Shown here: positions 8,564 through 19,592 of the stretch, in pieces
How positions within the stretch are numbered: position 1 is the first letter of the stretch
Layout of the letters: each line of letters begins with the position of its first letter
Assembly: GCA_963786625.1 (NCBI GenBank)
Contig: CAWAZS010000001.1
Span: 62,001 to 126,000, forward strand
Direction: 5' to 3'
DNA from: CAIWHR01 sp963786625
GTDB lineage: Bacteria > Pseudomonadota > Gammaproteobacteria > Burkholderiales > Casimicrobiaceae
Length of the DNA stretch: 64,000 nt
Made by a program: the position numbers and the translations under genes
Notes under the pieces: model-generated
The model's input: only the letters and a program-made list of their open reading frames with translations
Database searches by the model: none
Told to the model about the DNA's origin: nothing

Positions 8564-11292
8564 CCGGTCAGCCGCGCCTGCGCAATGCGCTCGCTCGGGG
8601 CTTTCCTCGCGCGGCGCGGCCGGGGGCGTGCCCAGCGGCAGCGTGAAGCAGAAGCGGGCGCCCCCCGTCGGATTGTTCTCGGCCCAGATCCGCCCGCGAT
8701 GCGCCTCGACGATCGCGCGACTGATCGCGAGCCCGAGCCCGACGCCGGGCGTGGACGACTCGCGCGTTCCGCGGACGAACTTCTCGAAGATCGCCTCTTC
8801 CTGGCCTCGCGGCAGGCCGGGGCCGTTGTCGCTGACCGCAACCAGCAGAGCTTCGCCGGCGACTTCCGCGGTGAGCCGGATGATCGTCCCTTCCGGCGTG
8901 TACTTTCCGGCATTCTCGAGGATGTTGTAGAGGACCCGCTCGATGAGCGTGGCGTCGAGCTCGACCAGCGGCAGGTCCCGGCCGAGCTCGACTTCGACCC
9001 GACGGTTCGCGAGCGCCGAACGCGCCGACTCGAGCGCGCCGCCGACGACCTCCTCGAACGGCAGCCATTCGCCGGCGCAGCTTCACTTCGCCGCTCTCGA
9101 TGCGCGCCATGTCGAGCAGGTTGTCGACCATGGCGCTCATCCGGCGGGCCTCTTCGGCAATGGCCTGCGTGGTTTCGAGTTGCGTCCCGGACGGTGCCGG
9201 CGTGGTCATCGCGAGCGACTCGGCCAGACCGACGAGCGCGGCGAGCGGCGTGCGCAGATCGTGCGACAGCGCGGAGAGCAGCGAGTTGCGAAGCCGCTCG
9301 GATTCCATCTGGATCAGCGCCTGCTGGGCCACCTCGACATAATGGACGCGCTCCAGCGCAATCGCGGCGAGCGCGGCAAACGTGTCGAGTTGCCGCTGCT
9401 GCTCGGGCACCAGCAGGAGCCGGGGACTCTCGGGCTTGATCGCGAGCACCCCGCGCGTGCGCATCGGTGCCCGCAACGGCAGGTACAGGAATGCGCTGCC
9501 CGCAAGCGTGTCGGTGCCCAGTCCCGCGGGCTGGGCCTTGTCGTACGCCCATTGCGCCGCACCGATGTCGACCGCGAGCGCGCCGCCCCCCTCGTTGCGC
9601 ACGGCGACGCGCTCGTGGTCGTCGGGGACGAGCACGGCCACGTCCGCCCGGAATGTCCGGGCGATGACGCCGGCGGCGGTGTCGACCACCTGCTGGGTCT
9701 CGAGCAGGCTCGACAGGTCGCGGGCGAACTCGTAGAGCGAACGGGCGCGCTCCTCGCGATAGGAGGCGATCCGCGCCTGGTAGCGCAGGCCGGCGGTCAT
9801 CTGCCCGATGATGAGGGCGACGGCAAGCATCACCGCGAACGTCAGCAGGTACTGCGCGTCGCTCACCGCGAACGACATTCGCGGCGGAACGCAGAAGAAA
9901 TCGAATGCGGCGACGCTGACGAACGCTGCCAGGACGGCCGCCCCGCGGCCGAACCTGAGCGCGACCAGTACGACGGTCAGCAGGAACAGCATCACGATGT
10001 TGGCGAGGTCGAAGTACGGGAGCAGGACCGTGGCGACGATCGTCGTGAAGGCGCAGGCCGCGAGCGTCCAGACATAGCGAAGCCGCTTGACGTCGCGGCG
10101 CGGGTCTTCCGGCTCGGCGCGCGCGCTTGCTGCGGACCGGTCCGGTGTCGCCGCCGTGCCCCGGCCGATCTCGATCAGATCGACGTCGGGCGCGAGCCTG
10201 GCCACGCGCTGTGCCATGCCGCGGCTCCAGGGCCACTCGCGGCCGCGGGTGCTGCGTCCCAGGACGACCTTCGAGCAATTGTGCGACCGCGCGTATTCGA
10301 CGACGAGCGCCGCGCTGTCCTCGCCGGACAGGATCGCCGTCTTCGCCCCCAGCTCCTGCGCGAGCTTGACCGTGCGCAGGATCCGCTCGCGCTCCGCCAC
10401 CGGCAGCCGCTGCAGGGTCGGCGTCTCGACGTAGACCGCCGTCCATTCGACGCCCAGCTGCGTGGCGAGGCGTGCCGCGCTGCGCACGAGGTCCTCGCAT
10501 GCCGGGCCGGTGACCGACGCAGCACAGCAGCGACGCTTCGGTCTTCCAGACGCGCTCGATCGCCTGGTCCGAGCGATAGGCCTGGACATCGTCCTCGACC
10601 CGGTCGGCGGTGCGGCGCAGCGCAAGCTCGCGCAGCGCCATCAGATTGCCCTTGCGGAAGAAATTGCGCGCCGCACGCTCGATCTGCTCGGGTACGTAGA
10701 CCTTCCCGGCGGCCAGGCGCGCGAGCAGATCGTCGGCGGGAATGTCGACGAGCATCACCTCGTCGGCGTTGTCGAAGAACGTGTCCGGAACCGTCTCCCA
10801 GACGGTGATGCCGGTGATGCCGCCGACGACGTCGTTCAGGCTCTCGAGGTGCTGGACATTGAGCGTGGTGAAGACGTCGATGCCACTCGCCAGCAGCTCC
10901 TCGATGTCCTGCCACCGTTTCGGATGTCGCGATCCGGCGACGTTCGTGTGCGCCAGCTCGTCGACCAGGATCAGCGCCGGACGACGCCGGATCGCCGCAT
11001 CGAGATCGAACTCGCGCAGCTTGCGGCCCTGGTAGTCGATCTCGGCGAGCGGCAGGATCTCGATGCCCTGCAGCAACGCCTCGGTTTCCTTGCGCCCGTG
11101 GGTCTCGACGACCCCGACAATGACATCCTTGCCCTCGCTGCGGAGCGCCCGGGCGGCGCCGAGCATCGCGTACGTCTTGCCGACCCCGGCCGATGCGCCG
11201 AAGTAGATGCGCAGGTGCCCGCGCCGTGCGGCGGCCTCCTGCGCCATGACCTGCGCGAGGAGCTGGTCGGGATCGGGACGCTCGTTCTGCAT
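8560..11292 (-). CDS. kdpD: KdpD potassium-sensing histidine kinase (three frameshifts)
   Basis: From the ATG at 11292: KdpD N-terminal domain with Walker A (GASAGVGKTYAML) and Walker B (LILVDELAHTN); a universal-stress-type domain; four membrane helices around 9800-10080; a GAF region; a HisKA box with the phosphorylated His (LSALSHDLRTPLAAL); and a HATPase domain (ILENAGKYTPEG, GVGLGLAISRAIVEAH). The reading frame changes near 10510, 9078 and 8605. Each change is fixed by removing one base, and the 2733-nt span corresponds to about 910 codons carrying three extra bases. Repair at 8605 (a GGGG run on the plus strand) ends the protein at 8560, overlapping kdpE. KdpD autophosphorylates and phosphorylates KdpE; elsewhere it also binds EIIA-Ntr, relevant to the EIIA pair at 16.8-17.9 kb. 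Confidence 0.92.
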   Translation of the reverse strand: MQNERPDPDQLLAQVMAQEAAARRGHLRIYFGASAGVGKTYAMLGAARALRSEGKDVIVGVVETHGRKETEALLQGIEILPLAEIDYQGRKLREFDLDAAIRRRPALILVDELAHTNVAGSRHPKRWQDIEELLASGIDVFTTLNVQHLESLNDVVGGITGITVWETVPDTFFDNADEVMLVDIPADDLLARLAAGKVYVPEQIERAARNFFRKGNLMALRELALRRTADRVEDDVQAYRSDQAIERVWKTEASLLCCVGHRPGMRGPRAQRGTPRHAAGRRMDGGLRRDADPAAAAGGGARADPAHGQARAGAGGEDGDPVRRGQRGARRRIRAVAQLLEGRPGTQHPRPRVALEPRHGTARGQARARRRSDRDRPGHGGDTGPVRSKRARRAGRPAPRRQAASLCLDARGLRLHDDRRHGPAPVLRPRQHRDAVPADRRTGRAQVRPRGGRPGSVRQRRRIRFLLRSAANVVRGERRAVPADVRGDACRRPHHRADDRRPALPGADRLLSRGARPFALRVRPRPVEPARDPAGGRHRRRRHRPDIPGGRGRARPRRPRARRRAQRGGRRARGRHRCGAMGVRQGPARGTGHRHACGQRIPVPAVAGTDAHARGARDQARESPAPAGARAAAATRHVCRARRDCAGARPLCRGGPAGADPDGIRAASQLAALRAVARSAHAARRARRSGRVARDDHAGTVRDATRNHAGHCRRGPPDERHGRQPARHGAHRERRSEAAPANGCRSRRSSAARSSRRVRRSRTVGSKSSSAGTCRWSSSTPRSSSGSSTTSSRMPESTRRKGRSSGSPRKSPAKLCWLRSATTAPACREARKRRSSRSSSAERASRPRPASGSGSRSVARSSRRIAGGSGPRTIRRGAPASASRCRWARPRPRRARKAPSERIAQARLTG

Positions 11293-11411
11293 GCGTGCTC
11301 GTCAGGTCCGTGGGACTCAGTGTAGCAAGGGCTCGACGGTGCCGAACCGGGTCGTCGCCCATCCGGCCGAGATTGCGGCCGAAGCGGGGCAAGACCGCGA
11401 CGTCCGCGGCG

Positions 11412-11989
11412 TCAACGTCCCGAGCGATCGAGCGCGAGGTTGAGCCTGAGCACGTTCACTCGCGGTTCGCCGAGGATCCCGAACGTGCGCCCGCCCGTGT
11501 TTTCGGCGACGAGCGCGCGAACCCGGTCCTCGGGCATTCCGCGCGCCTTCGCGACGCGATGCAGCTGGTACTCGGCGGCCGCGACGCTGATGTCCGGGTC
11601 GAGCCCGCTGCCCGACGCGGTGACGAGATCGACCGGGCACGGGCGCCTTGTTGTCGGGATCCGCGTCGCGCAGTGCCTTGATGCGGTCGCTGACCGCGTC
11701 GGCCAGCGCCGGGTTGCGCGGTCCCTGGTTGGAGCCGCTCGACGCGCCGGCGTTGTAGGGGTGCGGCGAGGTTGCCGACGGCCGGCTCCAGAAGTACTTG
11801 GGGTCGTCGAACGGCTGGCCGATCAGCGTCGATCCCAGCACCTTGCCGTCCCCCTGGATCAGGCTCCCGTTGGCCGCGCGCGGAAACGCGAGCTGGGCGA
11901 TACCGGTGACGAGGTACGGATAGACGACGCCCGGTCAGCACCGACAGCACGACGAGCATCCGCAGTGCCGGAAGGAATTGTCCAAACAT
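11412..11989 (-). CDS. kdpC: KdpC subunit of the K+-transporting ATPase (two frameshifts)
   Basis: Starts at the ATG 11989 with a single membrane helix (FLPALRMLVVLSVLTG, then VVYPYLVTGIAQLAFP one frame over). The core keeps the KdpC blocks GSTLIGQPFDDPKYFWSRPS and ALRDADPDNKAPVP, then VDLVTASGSGLDPDIS and EYQLHRVAKARGM in the third frame, ending LNLALDRSGR at TGA 11412-11414. The breaks lie near 11932 and 11640; the 578-nt span is 2 mod 3, as expected for two insertions, giving about 191 residues. KdpC is the chaperone-like subunit that helps assemble or nucleotide-load KdpB. It follows kdpB by 16 bases and precedes kdpD in the usual order. Confidence 0.93.
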
Positions 11990-12005
11990 GATCGATCTCC
12001 TTGGC

Positions 12006-14092
<2,087 letters not shown>

Positions 14093-14121
14093 GTCGATTC
14101 CTCGAGGAGTCGCGCGCGCGG

Positions 14122-15929
<1,808 letters not shown>

Positions 15930-15933
<4 letters not shown>

Positions 15934-16022
15934 TCGAAGATCTCCGGCTTGAACAGTGCGACGATCAGATAGACGAAGATGACGAGTGCGGCCACGCCGC
16001 TGACCCAGTAGACCCAGTTCAT
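15930..16022 (-). CDS. kdpF: KdpF small stabilising subunit
   Basis: Thirty codons, beginning MNWVYWVSGVAALVIF and ending KPEIFE, form a single hydrophobic helix with a short polar tail, the expected form of KdpF. Its ATG (16020-16022) overlaps the TGA of the preceding small membrane ORF, and its own TGA (15930-15932) overlaps the kdpA ATG, so all three are translationally coupled. KdpF stabilises the KdpABC complex in the inner membrane. Position and coupling make the call strong despite the small size. Confidence 0.88.
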
Positions 16023-16120
16023 GACCGGCCTCCCTTGCCCATCAGGCTCGCGCAGAATCGGATCAGTCCCGCCGACAGGGCGAAGAAGCCGACGATCAAG
16101 CCAACGAAAACGAAATCCAT
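16019..16120 (-). CDS. Small single-helix membrane protein leading the kdp genes
   Basis: Thirty-three codons starting MDFVFVGLIVGFFALSAGL and ending GKGGRS: one hydrophobic helix followed by a short basic tail. A good ribosome binding site (AGGAGA, 6 bases upstream) precedes the ATG at 16120, and its stop overlaps the kdpF start (ATGA). Similar unnamed small membrane proteins precede kdpF in many proteobacteria. Whether it is a further small subunit of the Kdp complex is not known. It is too short for most automatic gene callers, but codon choice, RBS and coupling support it. Confidence 0.75.
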   Translation of the reverse strand: MDFVFVGLIVGFFALSAGLIRFCASLMGKGGRS

Positions 16121-16189
16121 CGTGTTCTCCTTTTTTGGTGCGTCGCTCGACCCATCCGATGCACGGTACGCGTTCTGCCGGCCAGCGTA

Positions 16190-16203
16190 TTGACTCCTGT
16201 CAA
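16190..16203 (-). promoter_or_regulatory. Inverted repeat TTGAC-N4-GTCAA overlapping a -35-like TTGACA
   Basis: On the minus strand the sequence TTGACAGGAGTCAA is a 5-bp perfect inverted repeat with a 4-base spacer, and its left arm forms the consensus -35 hexamer TTGACA. It sits 70 bases before the small kdp leader gene at 16120. A good -10 at 17 bases is not obvious (CGGCAG), so promoter function is uncertain; a regulator-binding palindrome is the alternative. Confidence 0.35.
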
Positions 16204-16241
16204 GCGCGGGGCTCGGCTGCGATTGCATCAAGCCGCGCGGC

Positions 16242-16487
16242 TCAGAATCCCTCCGAATCCGCATCCGCGGAAGCACCTGCGTCGATCCGCCGCGCAGTCC
16301 CGGGGTCCCGACGAATGCGCCGAAGGTCGGCAGGTCGATGGCGCCGATTCGTGCCCGAGTCGCGATTGTGCTTCGAAGCGCGGCGCCTCTCGCTACGGGC
16401 AGCCATCGCTGCCAGGATCACGAGCATGCAAAACGCGACGGCCAAAACCGACACCCGAATCAACATGCCGGTGTGAAATACATCCAT
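16242..16487 (-). CDS. Predicted small membrane protein upstream of kdp
   Basis: An 81-codon reading frame from ATG 16487 to the stop at 16242. A strong Shine-Dalgarno (GGAGAG) ends 7 bases before the ATG. The N-terminal half is one hydrophobic helix (LIRVSVLAVAFCMLVILAAM), followed by a long basic, Arg-rich cytoplasmic-type tail (SERRRASKHNRDSGTNRR). I recognise no family. It is the first gene after the minus-strand direct repeats at 16569-16587, so it may be the leading gene of the kdp transcript and K+-regulated. Overlapping frames exist; the RBS and hydrophobic helix are the reasons for preferring this one. It could still be non-coding leader. Confidence 0.45.
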   Translation of the reverse strand: MDVFHTGMLIRVSVLAVAFCMLVILAAMAARSERRRASKHNRDSGTNRRHRPADLRRIRRDPGTARRIDAGASADADSEGF

Positions 16488-16534
16488 GATGCTTCTCTCC
16501 TCATTGCAACGATGAAGGCAATGTACGGGACCGC

Positions 16535-16587
16535 AGATAAAAACGGCGTCCATTTGAAACGGCATCGTGTAAAGAACCCGTAAAGAA
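16535..16587 (-). promoter_or_regulatory. Candidate KdpE operator and promoter for the kdp transcript
   Basis: Reading the minus strand, TTCTTTAC occurs twice with starts exactly 11 bp apart (plus-strand copies GTAAAGAA at 16569-16576 and 16580-16587). Direct repeats spaced by one helical turn are the usual binding sites of OmpR/PhoB-type dimers such as KdpE. About 28 bases downstream is TTATCT (16535-16540), a plausible -10 for an activator-dependent promoter. The same arrangement occurs on the other strand at 16708-16758. KdpE as the binding protein is an inference. Confidence 0.5.
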
Positions 16588-16707
16588 CCTGGGAGGTGCT
16601 CGTGTTTGGCACGGAACCTGCGCGCGGTTCCACGGTCGGCAGGAGCTGACGTCGCCCGAGCGCCGGACATGAGGGGTGGCCCGCGGCGGAACCGAGGCGC
16701 TGTCGCG

Positions 16708-16758
16708 TCTTTACGAATTCTCTACGAGCCACGCACGAATCCTGACACAGCGTATATG
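16708..16758 (+). promoter_or_regulatory. Matching direct-repeat operator and promoter for the EIIA pair
   Basis: TCTTTACGAAT at 16708 is followed exactly 11 bp later by TCTCTACGAG at 16719, similar to the CTTTAC core of the kdp-side repeats. TATATG at 16753-16758 lies 27 bases after the second core, almost the same distance as on the kdp side, and is a candidate -10 box. If so, transcription begins after the ATG at 16756, and the real start of the EIIA protein is the ATG at 16810. Confidence 0.5.
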
Positions 16759-16809
16759 CGCGACGCGCTAGCCTTGCAATATCAACTGGCAACCTTCGGG
16801 ATTACGACC

Positions 16810-17334
16810 ATGCTGAACTCGGAGTACACCTCGACACGCGTCGCGCCCCGGCGACAACCCGGCGCAGGCGAGCCGCGCAACGCGCTCGCGGCAATCCTGA
16901 CCCCCGCGGACATCATTCTCGAGCTCGATGTCTCGACCAAGGCGCGCGCCTTGCAGGAGATCGCCCGCGTCGTCGGGGAGCGCAACGGACTGCGCGCCGT
17001 GGATGTGTACGCGAGCCTTGTCGAGCGTGAAAGGATCGGATCCACGGCGCTGGGCTGCGGCGTCGCCCTGCCGCATGCGCGGGTGAAGGGGCTTGCGCGC
17101 CCGGTTGCCGCATTCGCCCGCACGCGACTTGCGATACCCTTCGATGCCCCGGACCTCAAGCCGGTGACCGACGTGCTCGTCCTGCTCGTGCCGCGACAGG
17201 CCACGGATGAGCACCTGCTGCTGCTTGCGCAGGCTGCCGAGATGTTCTGTGACCACTCGTTTCGCGAGGAATTGGCCGCCTGCACGAGGGCCGACGAGGT
17301 TCACGCAGCCATCAACGAATGGCGGCCGGCTTGA
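16810..17334 (+). CDS. PtsN-like EIIA (nitrogen-PTS / fructose-type) protein, copy 1
   Basis: 174 residues from the ATG at 16810. The PTS EIIA type 2 fold is shown by GSTALGCGVALPHARV, with the phosphorylatable His near residue 89, and by VTDVLVLLVPRQATDEHLLLLAQAAEMF. In-frame starts exist upstream (for example ATG 16756), but the first ~25 residues before the EIIA domain are already an atypical basic extension, and 16756 overlaps the candidate -10 box. EIIA-Ntr proteins carry phosphate from PtsP-PtsO; in enterobacteria the unphosphorylated form controls K+ transporters through TrkA and KdpD. Divergence from kdp, and a second EIIA immediately downstream, suggest a dedicated role in K+ control. 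That role is inferred. Confidence 0.88.
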   Translation: MLNSEYTSTRVAPRRQPGAGEPRNALAAILTPADIILELDVSTKARALQEIARVVGERNGLRAVDVYASLVERERIGSTALGCGVALPHARVKGLARPVAAFARTRLAIPFDAPDLKPVTDVLVLLVPRQATDEHLLLLAQAAEMFCDHSFREELAACTRADEVHAAINEWRPA

Positions 17335-17358
17335 ACGACTCGACCCCGGAGGCGGCAA

Positions 17359-17883
17359 ATGGATAAGGTGAAGCAGTGGCTGTGTCCGCAGGAAGTCGCG
17401 CTCGATCTCGACGTTCCCAGCCCTCGCGAGGCGCTGCGCGCCGTCGGCACGATCGTCGAACGCTCGCATGGATTGAGTGCGCCGCTGATCTTCCGGGCGC
17501 TGTGGCGCAGGGAGTTGGCGGCGTCCACCGCGGTGGGGAATGGCTTCGCCATTCCGCATGCGCGCATCACGGGGATCACCGAACCGGTGACCGTCTACGT
17601 GCGCCCGAAGGTTCCGTTGGACTTCGGCGCGTCGGACCTCAAACGGACGGTCGAGTTCTATGCCATTCTCGTTCCGGCCGACGGCGACAACGCCCGGCAC
17701 CTGCAACTTCTGGCGCAGGTCGCGGAAGTGTTTGCGGATTGGAATTTCCGCGTCTGCCTCGCCGCGGCGTCATCCCCGCACGAAGTCCGGTCGGTCTTCT
17801 CGCAATGGATCGCCATGAGGCACGCCGATGCGGCGATCGCGTCACCCGGCCCGCGGCATGATGCCGGCGTGCTCGCGCACTGA
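17359..17883 (+). CDS. PtsN-like EIIA protein, copy 2
   Basis: Also 174 residues, starting at ATG 17359 with a clear RBS (GGAGG, 7 bases upstream), 24 bases after copy 1. The EIIA motif reads ASTAVGNGFAIPHARI with His near residue 67, and VEFYAILVPADGDNARHLQLLAQVAEVF aligns with copy 1 and with PtsN. The short N-terminus (MDKVKQWLCPQEVALDLD) differs from copy 1, and the C-terminus carries a short extra tail. Both copies keep the active-site His, so both may be phosphorylated. They are diverged paralogues, not a recent duplication. No PtsH/PtsO or EI gene is in the window, so the donor must be encoded elsewhere. Confidence 0.88.
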   Translation: MDKVKQWLCPQEVALDLDVPSPREALRAVGTIVERSHGLSAPLIFRALWRRELAASTAVGNGFAIPHARITGITEPVTVYVRPKVPLDFGASDLKRTVEFYAILVPADGDNARHLQLLAQVAEVFADWNFRVCLAAASSPHEVRSVFSQWIAMRHADAAIASPGPRHDAGVLAH

Positions 17884-17964
17884 ACCGCACCCGACGCACC
17901 GCTGGCGCCAACCTGATCGTGGGACCGACGGGTTCCCGGGTGCAGCGCATCCGTCGCGGCGACG

Positions 17965-18895
17965 CTAGCGCCCCGGCGCCCGCGCGGCCTGGCTCTCGCC
18001 GACGAGACGCTGCAGCAGCGCGACGCGGTGCGCGGCGACCTTTCCCGCCTCGACCGCCTGCCATACCGCGCAGCCCGGCTCGCGATCGTGCCGGCAATCG
18101 CGGAACCGGCAATGACCCAGCAGCGGACGGATGTCGACGAACGCATCGGCGATCGCCTCCGGCGCGAGATGGGCGAGTCCGAACATCTTGAGCCCCGGCG
18201 AATCGACGATCCAGCCGCCGCCCTGGTCGGCGGACAGCAGGTACAGCGTCGACTGCGACGTCGTGTGACGACCGGTGGCCAGCGCCTCGGAAATCTCCGC
18301 GGTCTTCGCCTTCGCGTGCGGGGCGATGGCGTTCAGATATCGTCGACTTGCCCATGCCCGATTGGCCGACCAGCACCGTGCACTGGCCGCGCAGCAGGGG
18401 CAGCAGGGGCGCGACGTCGCGCTTCGCCGCCATCGGCACGACGGTGTAGCCGAGTGCGGCAAAGGGCTCGAGGCGCGCGAGAAGCGCGGCGAAGCCCGGC
18501 TTGTCGGACTTGTTCGCGACGAGCACGAAGCGGCAGCGCTGCGCCTCGGCGGCGACGATCCAGCGGTTGACGAGCTCCTCGTCGACCGCGAGGTCCGGTG
18601 CGACGACGCCGATCACCTGGGTGACGTTGGCCGCGATCAGCTTCTCGCGGAACGCGTCGGATCGGTAGAACAACGCGCTCCGCGGCAGCACCGCCTCGAT
18701 CGACCCGCCGCCCGCCATGCGCGCGACGCGCACGCGGTCGCCGCAGGCCAGCGTCGTGCTTCGGCCTTTGAGCACGCATTCGAGCGTCTCGCCGCCGTCC
18801 AGCAGCACCGCATAGTGGCGCCGCCGGCTGGACGTGACGAGGCCGGTCTCCAGCGCTGCGCGATCGCCCGTTTGCAGCTGCGCTGCCCGCCTCAC
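17965..18895 (-). CDS. rsgA: RsgA ribosome small-subunit-dependent GTPase (one frameshift)
   Basis: Circularly permuted GTPase: OB-fold N-terminus (LVTSSRRRHYAVLLDGG), then G4 (VANKSDKPG), G1 (VLVGQSGMGKST), G2/G3 region (TTSQSTLYLL; WIVDSPGLKMFGL), and a zinc-binding C-terminus (CRFRDCRH...GC). The frame changes near 18345, one extra base just after the P-loop; the 931-nt span is 1 mod 3, giving about 309 residues. The GTG start at 18895 overlaps the stop of the pterin dehydratase gene (GTGA). It acts in late maturation of the 30S ribosomal subunit. Confidence 0.93.
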
Positions 18896-19236
18896 CGACC
18901 GAGGGCTTCCACTTTGGCGGCGCAGATGCAGTCGTTCAGCGTGACGCCGCCGGCGCTGTGCGTCGACCAGGCGACGACGCAGCGATCGTAGTGCACGCCG
19001 AGATCCGGGTGGTGATCCTCGCGCCGGGCGAGCGCGGCGACGGCGTTGACGAACGCGATCGTCCGGTCGTAGTCGGCGAAGCGGAAGGTCTTTTCGATCC
19101 GTTCGTCGACGCGACTCCACCCGGGCAGCTCCGCGAGCCGCCGGCCGAGCTCATCGGCCGTCAACCGGACTGCGCCCGGCCGACAGCGCATCGCAGCGAG
19201 CGTGCGCAGCGGATCGCGGCTGTCGGCGTCGGTCAC
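18892..19236 (-). CDS. Pterin-4a-carbinolamine dehydratase
   Basis: 114 residues using the GTG at 19236, which overlaps the cytochrome c stop (GTGA); an internal ATG at 19191 would remove a conserved N-terminal part. The family active-site block is visible (ALARREDHHPDLGVHYDRCVVAWSTHSAGGVTLND, seen as REDHHPDLGVHY and WSTHSAGGVTLND), with the catalytic His pair in EDHHPD. It dehydrates 4a-hydroxytetrahydropterins and assists aromatic-amino-acid hydroxylation. It lies between cytochrome c and rsgA in a tightly overlapping minus-strand operon. Confidence 0.92.
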   Translation of the reverse strand: MTDADSRDPLRTLAAMRCRPGAVRLTADELGRRLAELPGWSRVDERIEKTFRFADYDRTIAFVNAVAALARREDHHPDLGVHYDRCVVAWSTHSAGGVTLNDCICAAKVEALGR

Positions 19237-19565
19237 GGGGCGAACTTGTAGAACTCGAGATTGAGGTAGGCGGCGATGTGCTCCTCCTCGTCGGGGAAGT
19301 AACCCTTGCCCAGATTCACGTTGCAGGTCTGCACCTGCGCGAGGAGCTGCGCGGGTGTCTTCACACGGCGATCCGGGCGCCGATACATCTGGTCCGGTTC
19401 GCCGGCGAACCGCTGCGCATGGCAGCCCACGCAATCGCGGTCGACGAGTGCTTTGCCGCTCCCGGCCTTGCCCGCCGCGAACGGCGCGGGCGGCGTCTGT
19501 GCCGTCGCGGCGCCGGGGCCGGCGAGCCATGCCGTGGTCAGGACGATCGATATCAGTCGCGGCAT
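19233..19565 (-). CDS. Secreted class I-type cytochrome c
   Basis: 110 residues with a signal peptide (PRLISIVLTTAWLAGPGAATAQ) and one haem-binding CxxCH motif (RDCVGCHAQR). The second half contains YLNLEFYKFAP and a candidate axial Met in DQMYRRPD. It is a small periplasmic electron carrier of unknown partner. Cytochromes of this type commonly sit in the orn / M48 / pterin dehydratase / rsgA cluster of betaproteobacteria. Its stop overlaps the next start (GTGA). Confidence 0.88.
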   Translation of the reverse strand: MPRLISIVLTTAWLAGPGAATAQTPPAPFAAGKAGSGKALVDRDCVGCHAQRFAGEPDQMYRRPDRRVKTPAQLLAQVQTCNVNLGKGYFPDEEEHIAAYLNLEFYKFAP

Positions 19566-19592
19566 GGAAGGCCTCCCTTCGGCGAATGCGCA

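Noticed and set aside
7871..11292. An apparent in-frame KdpD-KdpE fusion (the third frame of kdpD runs into kdpE without a stop)
   Set aside because: Removing one G near 8605, in a GGGG run, restores the normal ATGA-overlapping stop at 8560; the fusion is best explained by an inserted base.
16606..16809. A longer N-terminus (up to 242 codons) for the first EIIA protein
   Set aside because: The upstream part crosses the direct repeats and candidate -10 box, lacks an RBS and is not EIIA-like.
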